This document shows positions 33,938 through 42,599 of a stretch of 64,000 nucleotides of DNA, piece by piece. Source of the stretch: Methanoculleus horonobensis (GTDB taxonomy: Archaea; Halobacteriota; Methanomicrobia; Methanomicrobiales; Methanoculleaceae); contig NZ_BCNY01000014.1 of the NCBI RefSeq assembly GCF_001602375.1, forward strand, positions 434,001 through 498,000, read 5' to 3'. Below the pieces are notes generated by a model. The model worked only from the letters and a program-made list of their open reading frames with translations. It had not been told where the DNA came from and searched no databases. The position numbers and the translations under genes are program-made. How positions within the stretch are numbered: position 1 is the first letter of the stretch; the number at the start of each line of letters is the position of its first letter.

Positions 33938-34606
33938 ATGAACCGTACGACCGCCTGCGAGATCCACCGCCGCCTTCTCGAGCAGTATCCCGTCATTGAC
34001 GGCAGGCGCCATTTTCTCGAGTTTCATAACCCGTATGAGACGCTGATCCTCACGATCCTCTCGGCGCAGACGACCGACCGTGCCGTGAACGCCGTCCGCG
34101 ACGATCTCTTCTCCCGCTACCCGACGCCGGAGGCGCTCGCCCGCGCGGAGCCTGAGGAGGTGGAGCCGCTGATCAGGACGATCGGGTTTCACCACGCCAA
34201 AGCCTGCTACATCGTCGGGGCGGCAAGAAAACTCGTCGCCGAGTTCGGCGGCGAGGTTCCGCGGACGATGGAGGAACTCCGGACGCTCCCTGGTGTCGGG
34301 AGGAAGACCGCAAACATCGTCCTCTCCCACGCGTTCGATATCAACGTCGGGATCGCGGTCGACACCCACGTCCGCCGGGTCTCGAAGAGGCTCGGGTTCA
34401 CCGGGAGCACGAACCCCGATATCATCGAGCGCGATCTCGTCGCCCTCTTCCCCGAGGAGGTCTGGCGGGACATCAACTACCTCCTGATCCGCCACGGGCG
34501 CGCCGTCTGCACGGCAAAGAACCCGAAGCACGAGGTCTGTGTTGTCGCGGGGCTTTGCCGGTATTACCGGGAGTTGCGGGCTGCAAACGAGAAGGGCGGG
34601 GAGTAG
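33938..34606 (+). CDS. nth: Endonuclease III (DNA glycosylase/AP lyase)
   Basis: The 222-residue base-excision repair enzyme has the HhH motif LPGVGRKTANIVLSHAF with the catalytic lysine, and the catalytic aspartate in GIAVDTHVRRV. The C-terminal [4Fe-4S] motif normally reads Cx6Cx2Cx5C; here positions 191, 198, 201 and 207 are Cys, His, Cys, Cys, so the second ligand is histidine. The start at 33938 is only seven bases after the tRNA-Pro gene; the message probably derives from a common transcript. Confidence 0.92.
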   Translation: MNRTTACEIHRRLLEQYPVIDGRRHFLEFHNPYETLILTILSAQTTDRAVNAVRDDLFSRYPTPEALARAEPEEVEPLIRTIGFHHAKACYIVGAARKLVAEFGGEVPRTMEELRTLPGVGRKTANIVLSHAFDINVGIAVDTHVRRVSKRLGFTGSTNPDIIERDLVALFPEEVWRDINYLLIRHGRAVCTAKNPKHEVCVVAGLCRYYRELRAANEKGGE

Positions 34607-34664
34607 GGCGGACGGGGGCGGCTCGGGGTTGCGCTCTGAGTTGTTGTTCTCCGGGACTCCTGCA

Positions 34665-35039
34665 AAGCCCATCTACGGATTTCTCAGCGGCTGGGCGGCT
34701 TGTTACCGGCAGCGCTTCTGTTTCAGTTCTAGTGAATATCGCGATTCGAACCCCGTGACGTCTCAAACACGAACACGAATCATAACTGTGAGAGATCCCG
34801 TACACTGGACCGTGGGGATATCGCCACGCGGGGAGGGGCTGACGGGGAGGGGGGTGCAGCCCCCCTCCCCTGTCTCTACCTTGTACGTGGACATCTGTGA
34901 CCCCACCCCGCCCGGCCTTCGGCCTCCTCCCCCGCCCCAGGGGCGGGGGCAGTGCGTGGCGATATCCAGTGGAAAGCCGTGCATGGGATAGGCAGCATTC
35001 CAATAAGAACAGAGTCCGAAAAAATCCGTAGATGGGCTT
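34665..35039. repeat. Hairpin-mosaic repeat, copy C, bounded by 18-bp terminal inverted repeats
   Basis: AAGCCCATCTACGGATTT at 34665-34682 is the exact reverse complement of 35022-35039. Between them lie the shared modules: GGACCGTGGGGATATCGCC near 34807, an 11-bp GC hairpin at 34844-34870, GGCCTTCGGCC near 34915 and GCAGTGCGTGGCGATATCC at 34949-34967. The 375-base unit sits between the converging nth and PiT genes and codes for nothing recognisable. Its shape is that of a MITE-like element. Confidence 0.75.
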
Positions 35040-35109
35040 ACGCGATCGTCAACCCTCACAAAGTTCGATTAAAAGGGAGTTTGGGCGACCGGGCAGAGAG
35101 CCCGTTTAT

Positions 35110-36294
35110 TCAAAAATCCCCGCCGACCAGCGCCCGCGCGGCAAGATAACACCCTCCGGCCACGATCGCCGCCGCCGGGAGCGTCAGGATCCATGCGACG
35201 AGGATCTCCCGGACAACGCCCCACTTGACCGCCGAATAGCCGCGGGTCGCGCCGACGCCCATGATCGCGCCGGTTGCCGCGTGGGTCGTCGAGACCGGGA
35301 CGCCGAACGCGGTCATCAGCGAGAGGACGCTTCCGGCGGCGGTCGACGCAGCAAACCCCTGGTAGGGCCGGATTCTCGTGATCCGGTTGGCCATCTTGTC
35401 GATGACGCGCCACCCGCCGAGGAGGGTTCCGAGCGATATGGCAAGCGACGATGTGAGGATGACCCAGAGCGGGACGGAGAACTCGGCGATCAGGCCGCCG
35501 GCAAGGAGCATCGCGGTGATGATGCCCATCGCGTTCTGGGCGTCGTTGCTGCCGTGGCCGATGGCCTGCAGCGAGCCCGAAAAGATCTGGAGGTTCTTGA
35601 ATGTACGGGAGAGGCGCCGGGGAGGATGGTTGCGGAAGATCCAGGTGACGAGGGTGGCGAGGGCGAACGCGGAGAGGAATCCAAGCGTGGGGGAGATGAC
35701 GATGAAGATTACGACTGCGAGGATGCCGCTGATCTTCAAAAAGCCGGCTATGATGGCGAGCGGAATTGCCATGGTCACCCCGATGAGCCCGCCGAGGAGG
35801 AGGTTCCACGGCTTGAAGTCGCCTCTATGGTGTGCAACAACGCCCGTGACAATCGCGCCGAGGACCGCGCCTACGAGCCCGTAGAAGATGGTCTGCTCAA
35901 TGAGCACGAGCGACGGCCAGAGGACCGCGCCCGTTCCCGCGGCTGCAATCCCGGCGCCGAGAAGCCCCCCGATCAGGGCATGGCTGCTCGAGACCGGGAT
36001 CCCGAAGAACGAGGTCATGAAGACCCAGAGAACCGCGCCGACCATGCCCATGAGGATCAGCATCGGCGTGAGGGAAACGGGATCGACGATCCCCCTCCCG
36101 ATGGTTGCCGCAATTGCCGTGGTGAAGAGCAGGGGGCCGAGGAGGTTGAAGACCCCGGCCAGGAGCACCGCCTGCAGGGGTGTTAGCGCCTTTGTCGCGA
36201 CGATGGTAGCGATCGAGTTTGCGGCGTCGTTCAAGCCGTTTGCAAAATTAAAGAGTAAGGCCAGAAGAATGCCGAGAACGATGATCGGATCCAT
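35110..36294 (-). CDS. PiT-family inorganic phosphate transporter
   Basis: An integral membrane carrier of about 394 residues that takes up phosphate with a cation. The two inverted signature motifs are visible: NFANGLNDAANSIATIVATK near the N-terminus and GHGSNDAQNAMGIITAML in the second half, with about ten hydrophobic segments. The ATG at 36294 (MDPIIVLGILL) was chosen because the first helix starts there. Five bases separate it from the upstream DUF47 gene, a usual pairing. Confidence 0.94.
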   Translation of the reverse strand: MDPIIVLGILLALLFNFANGLNDAANSIATIVATKALTPLQAVLLAGVFNLLGPLLFTTAIAATIGRGIVDPVSLTPMLILMGMVGAVLWVFMTSFFGIPVSSSHALIGGLLGAGIAAAGTGAVLWPSLVLIEQTIFYGLVGAVLGAIVTGVVAHHRGDFKPWNLLLGGLIGVTMAIPLAIIAGFLKISGILAVVIFIVISPTLGFLSAFALATLVTWIFRNHPPRRLSRTFKNLQIFSGSLQAIGHGSNDAQNAMGIITAMLLAGGLIAEFSVPLWVILTSSLAISLGTLLGGWRVIDKMANRITRIRPYQGFAASTAAGSVLSLMTAFGVPVSTTHAATGAIMGVGATRGYSAVKWGVVREILVAWILTLPAAAIVAGGCYLAARALVGGDF

Positions 36295-36299
36295 GGCGG

Positions 36300-36929
36300 T
36301 CAGGAGTGTCTGATGGCTATGTCGCTCAAGACATTCGCGACGTCCTCGCACTTGTCGGTCGCCATCTCAAGGTTCTCGTAGATGTCCTTGAGTTTGATGA
36401 TGGTGATGGCATCCTCCGTTTTGAAGAGATCCATGATGGCATGGCCAAGGACGTTGTCCGCGACGTTCTCCAGGCGGTTCACCTCGATGCACCGCTCCTC
36501 GATCAACCCCGGGTTCTTGATCGTCCGGATGCCGGCCACGGCCTTCTCGATCTCGACGACGCTCAGCCGGATTAGTTTTGCCAGCTGGATCATCGAGTCG
36601 TCGGTCTCGGTGATGCCGTAACTGTACATCTGCTGCGCGGTGCCGTCGATGTAGTCGAGGATGTCGTCGAGCGCCGATGCAAGGCGGGAGATCTCTTCCG
36701 GCTCGAGCGGCGTGATGAACGTCCGGTTCAGCTGCTCGTAGATCTCATGCGAGATCTCGTCTCCCTGATGCTCGATCTGTTTCATCCGGTGACACTGCTC
36801 TTTCACGTTCTCGAAGTTCTCGACAAGTTCGACGAGCAGATCGGCTGCGGAGACGACCGTCTGGGCCATCCTGTCGAAAAGGTCAAAAAATGCCTTGTCC
36901 TGAGGGATTACCCATTCCTTAATGCCCAC
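36300..36929 (-). CDS. DUF47 (PhoU-like) phosphate transport regulator
   Basis: A 209-residue all-helical protein of the DUF47/PhoU-like family, with E/DxxxD metal-binding patterns (IEHQGDEISHEIYE, LASALDDILDYIDG, DIYENLEMATDKCEDVANVL). It normally controls the PiT transporter encoded next to it. Start is a GTG at 36929. A CTATATAG box at 36961-36968 lies about 35 bases upstream. Confidence 0.92.
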   Translation of the reverse strand: MGIKEWVIPQDKAFFDLFDRMAQTVVSAADLLVELVENFENVKEQCHRMKQIEHQGDEISHEIYEQLNRTFITPLEPEEISRLASALDDILDYIDGTAQQMYSYGITETDDSMIQLAKLIRLSVVEIEKAVAGIRTIKNPGLIEERCIEVNRLENVADNVLGHAIMDLFKTEDAITIIKLKDIYENLEMATDKCEDVANVLSDIAIRHS

Positions 36930-36960
36930 AATGATCTTTATAGCGTTTTTCAGTCAGGGA

Positions 36961-36968
36961 CTATATAG
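36961..36968 (-). promoter_or_regulatory. TATA box of the DUF47-PiT operon
   Basis: CTATATAG, a palindrome, lies 32-39 bases before the GTG at 36929, in a 178-base gap otherwise without a gene. Suited to an archaeal promoter with a short leader. Confidence 0.55.
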
Positions 36969-37107
36969 CGATCGGTCAGGCCGCATGGGTACGGTGAAAT
37001 GGGGTTGATATATATGCAGAGCCCCGCAACGTGCGCATCTCTTATCCCTGCCTATTCCGGCGCAGCCCGCCCGGTTCCCCCCTCAGGACTCCGGGCCGGA
37101 GTTGCTC

Positions 37108-37416
37108 TTACCCGGAGACCTTCGTGAGATTGCTGCGGATGAAGTCGAGGTCGGTTTCCTTTGCCGCGATCTCATACAGGATAGTCCCATAACCTGGGCA
37201 GGGTTTCGTGAACGGCAGCAGGATCTTCCCTTTCTTGATCTGGAGGCCGACGAGCATCGGGGACTTCAGGAGCATCCGGATCTCTTTGAAGACGAAGTCC
37301 GGCGGCATCTCGTAGTATTCTCTGCAGTGCTTTCGCACGTAGTCGTTCACCTGTTCCGATGTCGCTTCCTTGAGGATCACCCGTCCACCGAGGTTGTTTA
37401 CGCAACGTGATGCCAT
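37108..37416 (-). CDS. Conserved hypothetical protein (102 residues)
   Basis: The protein reads like a genuine small soluble alpha/beta protein: charged N-terminal half (ATSEQVNDYVRKHCREYYEM), then KGKILLPFTKPCPGYGTILY and a charged end. Codon use is like neighbours. I do not recognise the family. Two cysteines (HCREYY, PCPG) lie in conserved-looking spots. An AT-rich element at about 37432-37445 could drive a leaderless message. Function unknown. Confidence 0.6.
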   Translation of the reverse strand: MASRCVNNLGGRVILKEATSEQVNDYVRKHCREYYEMPPDFVFKEIRMLLKSPMLVGLQIKKGKILLPFTKPCPGYGTILYEIAAKETDLDFIRSNLTKVSG

Positions 37417-37660
37417 GGGAGTAATGTTCGCATTAAAACGAATAAATGTTGCGCCGTATCCCCTCTCCTATCCGCGTGCCGGGGAGGGGAAAGGTTATCG
37501 TCCGCAGTCTTCTTCCTGGCCGCGGCCTTCCTCCTGGTCGTTCTCGGAACCGGTCTCGGGCTGCTGATCAGGCGTCAGTGAGGCGTCCAGAGCCCGTTTT
37601 TCCTGCGGTATTTCATCACCGGTTCACTTAATGTCCTGCCGCAACCAAATACTCCTTTAA

Positions 37661-40300
37661 GTGAAGCGCGAACCGGCAGTAAAGAAAGTCCTCTACTGGT
37701 GCGACCAGTGCAACGTCCCCCTTATCGGGCGCACCTGCGCCTGCGGAGCGAGAGTCAGGGAGATACCGCTCCTGCAGCCGCACGATCTCCGGCCCGCCCT
37801 CGCGGCGGATATGGCCCTCATCCGGGGTCTTCTGACCGAACGGTTCGGCAACGTCCCGTTGCCCCGCGTCGTGCTCCTGAACAAGACCGGCGGCGTCGAC
37901 CGGGCGGATCTCGTGATCGCCCACGGCGACCGGCTCGGCTGGCTCACGTTCGACCCGATCGCGCGGAAGTTCAGCCTCGATATCGCTCCCGAAGCGCTCC
38001 CGCACATCCTGCCGCACGTGACGCGCGGCATCATCGACCTGGAGGCCGAGCCCGCGGTGAGCGCCCATAAGGGCCGCATCGGCGGGAAACAGTTCCCGCT
38101 CGCGGCTCCCGTGCCGGACGGGACGGTCATCGTCTCCTACAAGAGCCGGTTCGGCACGGGCGTCGTCAGGGACGGGCAGGTTCGGGTGAAGGAACTCGTC
38201 TCCGTCGAGCCTCGCAGCCGGCCCGACCCGGGCTGGGATACGGTGATCGAGAAGAACCGTTACCACTTGAAGAACCTCGAACGGAACGCCGTCCGGACGA
38301 TCAAAAAGCACATGAACGACCGGCCGTGCGTGAACGTCTCGTTCTCCGGCGGCAAGGACAGCACCGCCGTCCTCCATCTTGCGCGGAGGGCAGGTGTGGA
38401 GAATGCGTTCTTCATCGATACCGGGCTCGAACTCCCGGAGACGGTGGAGTTCGCGGCGTCGCAGGGCGTCGAGATCATCAGAAAAGGCGGCGACTTCTTC
38501 CAGGCGGTCGAGAAGGCGGGGCCGCCGGGGAAGGATCATCGCTGGTGCTGCAAACTCCTGAAACTCCAGCCGCTGAAGATCTATCTCGCCGGGCTCGGCC
38601 CCTGCGTCACCATCCAGGGAAACCGGTGGTATGAGTCCTGGAACCGTGCCGATCTCGATGAGACGAGCCAGAACCCGGCAAACCCCCTGCAGTTGAACGT
38701 CTCGCCGATCCGGAACTGGCGGGCGCTCGAGGTCTTCCTCTACCTCTGGTGGCGCGAGGTTCCGATGAACCCGCTCTACGAGATGGGGCTCGAGCGGGTG
38801 GGCTGCTACCTCTGCCCGGCGGTGCTCGAGAGCGAGTACGAAGGGCTCCGGGAGATGCACCCGGAACTGACGGATCCCTGGGACGAATTCCTTATCCGTT
38901 GGGCGGAGAAGAACGGGTTGCCTGACGCCTACCACCGGTGGGGGCTCTGGCGGTGGCGGGCGCTGCCCCCGAAGATGCGCGAGGTCTGCAGGGATCGGGG
39001 GATCGCCGTCAACGACGACTTCACCCTCCGGGAAGCCCCGGTCCGGAAGGTGGAGAAGGTGACGACCATGAAGAGTACGGGTATCCGCGAGCCGGTACCG
39101 CCGGCAGAGAACGAGTCCGTCCCGGACATGATCCGCAAGGACTTCCCGATCCTCGGCGACATCGTTTATCTCGACAACGCGGCGACGACCTTCTCGCCGG
39201 AGCCGGTGGTGGAGGCGCTCGTCGAGTTCGAGCACCGATACCGGGCGAACGTCGGCCGGGGCGTCCACCGGCTGACCCGGATCGCGACGCAGCGCTACTG
39301 GCACGCCCACGAGAAGGTGGCCCGGTTCATCGGCGGCGAAGCCGGGGTGACGGTCTTTACGAAGAACGCCACCGATGCGATCAACATGGTCGCGCAGGGG
39401 CTCTCCTGGAAGCCGGGCGACCGCGTGGCGACCACCATCCTCGAGCACCACTCGAACCTCCTCCCCTGGCGGGCGCTTGCAAAACAGGGGGTCGCGCTCG
39501 ACGTGATCGGGATCGACGCCGATTACTCGCTCGACCTTGCCGCGCTCGAGAAGACCCTGGCCGCTGGCGGCGTCCGGCTCGTCGCCGTCACCCACGCCTC
39601 GAACGTCCTCGGCGTGACGACGCCGGTTCGCGAGATCGCGGCGCTCTGCCGGGAGCACGGCGCCCTCCTCCTGGTGGACGGGGCGCAGTCGCTGCCGCAC
39701 ATGCCGGTGAACGTCGCGGACCTCGGCTGCGACATCCTCTGCTTTGCGGGGCACAAGATGTTCGGCCCGACCGGCACCGGCGTCCTCTGGATGCGGGATC
39801 TCCTCATCGAGCCTGCGATGCTCGGCGGCGGCATGGTCGCGAGCGTGAGTGCCGAAGGCTACGTCCCGGCGGAGGGCTACCAGCGCTACGAGGCCGGGAC
39901 GCCGAACGTCGGGGGCGGGATCGCGCTCGGCGCCGCCGTGGACTACCTCTCGGGGATCGGGATGGAGAAGATCCACCGGCACGAGGAGCGCCTGACCGCC
40001 CGGTTGATCGAGGGGCTCTCGGGGATCGACGGGGTCACGGTCTATGCCGGCCGGAAGCCCGGCGCCCGGATCGGGGTCGTCTCGTTCACCATCGACGGCG
40101 TCCACCCGCAGGAGGCTGCGCAGATGCTCGATGAGGATGCGGATATCCTGGTGCGCTCGGGGCACCACTGCTGCCAGCCGCTGATGGAGCACCTGAACCT
40201 CCCGGAGGGGACGGTGCGGGCGAGCATGGCGGCCTTCACGACGGAGCAGGAGATCGATCTCCTGATTGCGGCCGTCGACGAGATCAGCCGGGGACGGTGA
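37661..40300 (+). CDS. PAPS reductase-like / cysteine desulfurase fusion protein
   Basis: The 879-residue protein joins two sulfur-related enzymes. Residues 10-30 form a zinc ribbon (C14, C17, C26, C28); 80-185 look PUA-like; 222-400 are a PAPS-reductase-fold PP-loop domain with SGGKDS at 229-234, C296-C297 and C382/C385. Residues 490-879 are a complete SufS-type class V aminotransferase with PLP lysine K699 (AGHKMFGP) and active-site cysteine near 837-838 (RSGHHCCQP). It may mobilise sulfur for cofactor or tRNA work. Start GTG at 37661; no ATG is near. Confidence 0.88.
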   Translation: MKREPAVKKVLYWCDQCNVPLIGRTCACGARVREIPLLQPHDLRPALAADMALIRGLLTERFGNVPLPRVVLLNKTGGVDRADLVIAHGDRLGWLTFDPIARKFSLDIAPEALPHILPHVTRGIIDLEAEPAVSAHKGRIGGKQFPLAAPVPDGTVIVSYKSRFGTGVVRDGQVRVKELVSVEPRSRPDPGWDTVIEKNRYHLKNLERNAVRTIKKHMNDRPCVNVSFSGGKDSTAVLHLARRAGVENAFFIDTGLELPETVEFAASQGVEIIRKGGDFFQAVEKAGPPGKDHRWCCKLLKLQPLKIYLAGLGPCVTIQGNRWYESWNRADLDETSQNPANPLQLNVSPIRNWRALEVFLYLWWREVPMNPLYEMGLERVGCYLCPAVLESEYEGLREMHPELTDPWDEFLIRWAEKNGLPDAYHRWGLWRWRALPPKMREVCRDRGIAVNDDFTLREAPVRKVEKVTTMKSTGIREPVPPAENESVPDMIRKDFPILGDIVYLDNAATTFSPEPVVEALVEFEHRYRANVGRGVHRLTRIATQRYWHAHEKVARFIGGEAGVTVFTKNATDAINMVAQGLSWKPGDRVATTILEHHSNLLPWRALAKQGVALDVIGIDADYSLDLAALEKTLAAGGVRLVAVTHASNVLGVTTPVREIAALCREHGALLLVDGAQSLPHMPVNVADLGCDILCFAGHKMFGPTGTGVLWMRDLLIEPAMLGGGMVASVSAEGYVPAEGYQRYEAGTPNVGGGIALGAAVDYLSGIGMEKIHRHEERLTARLIEGLSGIDGVTVYAGRKPGARIGVVSFTIDGVHPQEAAQMLDEDADILVRSGHHCCQPLMEHLNLPEGTVRASMAAFTTEQEIDLLIAAVDEISRGR

Positions 40301-40388
40301 GGGGTTTTCTCAATCCTCTGGCCCGTCCGGATCTCGGCGTCTATTTTTGAGTCTTCATATCTCCGGTTGTTGCCGCTCGCATTGCGAT

Positions 40389-40870
40389 GAGAATCCGGAG
40401 AAGAACGGTATACGGTTTTTCCACCGGCTATCGCCATGACTGCCCCCGCCCCTTGGGTGGGGTGTGGGATACAGGTGTCCTTGTCCGGTAGAGACAGGGG
40501 AGGGGGAACGAGTTCCCCCTCCCCCAATGGCGATACTCCCACGGTCCACAGCACGGGGGAGAACCCGGAGAAGAACGGTATACGGTTTTTCCACCGGCTT
40601 CGCACCTTCGGTGCTCTAGCTCCGGTTCTCGAAGACCTCCGGCCTTCTCGAACTCCTGTCCTAAGGACAGTCGTTCTCCGAACCATCGCCTATCGCCACG
40701 CACTGCCCCCGCCCCCTGGGGCGAGGTGCGACGGGTCGTAGAGCCGGAGCATGAGCACCGAAGAACGATGTTCCATCAGGAACGGAGTTCGAGCACCGCA
40801 GGTGCGAAGGTGCGAATGAGGAGGCCGAAGGCCGGGCGGGGTGGGGGATGAAGGGGAGGAGTGCAACGGC
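40389..40870. repeat. Hairpin-mosaic intergenic repeat, copy D, with 41-bp direct repeat
   Basis: Two 41-base direct repeats differing at one base lie at 40389-40429 and 40559-40599 (each contains GAAGAACGGTATACGG). Between them is a 13-bp GC hairpin at 40497-40524. To the right are GCACCTTCGGTGC (about 40602-40614), and then inverted copies of the family modules: TATCGCCACGCACTGCCCCC at 40690-40709 and GAGCACCGCAGGTGC near 40795. The unit lies between the converging fusion gene and fdhD. No gene is visible in 40301-40931. Confidence 0.75.
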
Positions 40871-40931
40871 CAGGGCTTGATAAGCCATCAGGCCCCGGGT
40901 AAAAACGTGAGCACCGGAGTTGCGAGCCCCC

Positions 40932-41663
40932 TCACCCCTCCATCCCAGTTATCCTCTCCGGGTGGGTATACACCGCCATCTCCGGCGTGCCCGCGAACCC
41001 GACGATACAGAGCCCGGTCTCCTCTGCAACCTCCACGGCAAGCGCGGTCGGGGCGCCGGTGGAGACGAGCACCGGGATGCCGGCGATCAGGCACTTCCTG
41101 ACCGTCTCGGAGGTGGCCGTCCCGGTGCAGACCGCTGCCGTCCGCGAGAAGTCGAGGGATTCCCGCAGCCCCCGGCCGATCGCCCGATCGAGAGCGTTGT
41201 GCCGGTCGAGGTCTTCTCCCCGGGCGACGATCCGGCTTCCCCTGGCAAGAGCGACCGCGTCGAGCGGTTCGTGGGCGGTGAGGGCGGCGACGGCGGCCTC
41301 GATCTCGGGCACGGCAACCACGAGATCGGACTCGATCGCGGGCAGTTTCTGGGTGTCTATGTAGGAGACGGCTCCCCCGCACCCGGAGAGGATGGTCTTT
41401 TTTACGCTGACCCGCCTGAAGACGTTCTTCGTGATGACGCTGATCCGGTTCTCTTCGATCCTGACCGACTCGATCTCGTCAGCGCTCCCGATGATCTCTT
41501 CTGTATAGAGGTAGCCGGTGATGAAGTCTAGAAACCCGCCGGGGCTCAAGATGACGGTCGTCAGGTGCCGGCCGTTGACGAAGATCGCCGCCGGCGTCTC
41601 TTCGGCGGCATCACGGGCGGCGCTTCCGCCGCTGATTGGGATACAGGGGATCTTCCTGGACAT
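40932..41663 (-). CDS. fdhD: Formate dehydrogenase accessory sulfurtransferase FdhD
   Basis: FdhD passes sulfur to the molybdenum/tungsten cofactor of formate dehydrogenase. The 243-residue protein shows AIFVNGRHLTTVILSPGGFLDFITGYLYTE near the N-terminus and later CGG (LSGCGGAVSYID), RHNALDRAIG and STGAPTALAVEVAEETGL. The usual CxxC-type loop is here SGCGG with one cysteine, as in some archaeal members. Start at the ATG at 41663 (MSRKIPCIPI). It stands near fdhAB on the same strand, which supports the call. Confidence 0.92.
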   Translation of the reverse strand: MSRKIPCIPISGGSAARDAAEETPAAIFVNGRHLTTVILSPGGFLDFITGYLYTEEIIGSADEIESVRIEENRISVITKNVFRRVSVKKTILSGCGGAVSYIDTQKLPAIESDLVVAVPEIEAAVAALTAHEPLDAVALARGSRIVARGEDLDRHNALDRAIGRGLRESLDFSRTAAVCTGTATSETVRKCLIAGIPVLVSTGAPTALAVEVAEETGLCIVGFAGTPEMAVYTHPERITGMEG

Positions 41664-41712
41664 GGCGCTCACTTCAGTCTTCTTGTACGTGAGATAACTA
41701 TACCGTGCCGGA

Positions 41713-42177
41713 TCACGCGCACTGCCGGACGAACTCCTCGGGCATCGAGGTGCGCCGTGCGGTCTCTTCAACCGAGAGCCCGCTCTCAAGGAACCTCGTT
41801 ACCACGCTCTCTATCGGTTCGCCGACCTCGATAATGTGCATGTCGGGGTCGTAGAACCTGACGGCCCGCTGTCCCCAGGGCTGCTCGATCGGTTCGTGGA
41901 CGTATTTCACGGCCTCCATCCCTTTGAGCCGCTCGAGGAAGCCGTCCAGATCGTCCTCCTCGAAGTAGAGTTCGGCGTTGTTCGACCGCGGGACGATATC
42001 GCTCTCGGCGACGCCGATGAGGTTTGAAAAGTGCGATCTCTGGTGTATCGCGAACCCCCCCTCGAACACCACGTTCTCGCCGAGATCGTGGAGAACCCTC
42101 TGACCCAGCACCTCTTCGTAGAACGCCCGGGAGGACTCTACGTCACGGACGACAATAAGCGGGCATACGAACTTCAT
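41713..42177 (-). CDS. Glyoxalase/VOC family protein
   Basis: A 154-residue protein with the vicinal oxygen chelate fold: FVCPLIVVRDVESSRAFYEEVLG at the N-terminus, AELYFEEDDLDGFLERL in the middle, and AVRFYDPDMHIIEVGEP near the C-terminus with the metal-ligand glutamate. The last 25 residues form an extra helix. Substrate unknown. It lies between fdhD and fdhB on the same strand, 49 bases upstream of fdhD. Confidence 0.85.
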   Translation of the reverse strand: MKFVCPLIVVRDVESSRAFYEEVLGQRVLHDLGENVVFEGGFAIHQRSHFSNLIGVAESDIVPRSNNAELYFEEDDLDGFLERLKGMEAVKYVHEPIEQPWGQRAVRFYDPDMHIIEVGEPIESVVTRFLESGLSVEETARRTSMPEEFVRQCA

Positions 42178-42297
42178 ATCGATATCTCATACGGTATTGC
42201 TGCAGTTCAGCCTTCCGATTTCCGCCTTTTTTTGTTGTGCGAACGAGATCCGTCGGGATTCCCTGAAGGATCGTAAAAAAAGGTTTTCCATGGGTTT

Positions 42298-42341
42298 CCG
42301 GCGGCGTGAAGCGATGACAGGGGAATCCTCCCCGCCGCCGG
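42298..42341 (-). other. Nested inverted repeat between fdhB and the VOC gene
   Basis: CCGGCGGCG (42298-42306) pairs with CGCCGCCGG (42333-42341) around an inner GGGGA/TCCCC hairpin (42320-42333). On the minus strand a run of seven T follows about 18 bases further on (near 42275). It may mark the end of the fdhAB transcript or be a leader structure of the VOC gene. The rest of 42178-42460 shows no gene. Confidence 0.45.
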
Positions 42342-42459
42342 GTATTGCCAGACACGTCTCTTTGCGCCCCGGCACGGGCGCGTTGAGGTTTTTTATGGAA
42401 CTCAAGATGTTGTCGATCACGCGCCCGGCCGAACGGTCGGGCAGAGGCAGGGGGCCGGG

Positions 42460-42599
42460 GTGTTACCCCGTCACCGCCTGCCGCCCATCGCGCCCTTCGG
42501 CCGGTCGCTCGCTCTTCTCGAACTCCGCCTGCCCTCGCACCTGATGGTGCTCATGCTCCGGACGTTCCGTCCGTCGCACTCTTTCGGGGCACGCGTCGG
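42460..42599. repeat. Hairpin-mosaic intergenic repeat, copy E (short)
   Basis: A short copy directly at the 3' end of fdhB. It contains TCGAACTCCG-type linkers, GCACCTGATGGTGC (42537-42550), TCATGCTCCG and GGACGTTCCGTCC (42560-42572). No long GC hairpin is present. Confidence 0.65.

Noticed and set aside
37480..37581. Possible small membrane peptide ending LAAAFLLVVLGTGLGLLIRR behind GGGGAGGGG
   Set aside because: No ATG, GTG or TTG is in frame at a usable distance; it could still be real with a rare start codon, but I cannot support it.
37628..40192. An 854-residue open frame on the minus strand
   Set aside because: Antisense shadow of the PAPS reductase/desulfurase fusion; composition is His/Arg/Val-rich with no family pattern.
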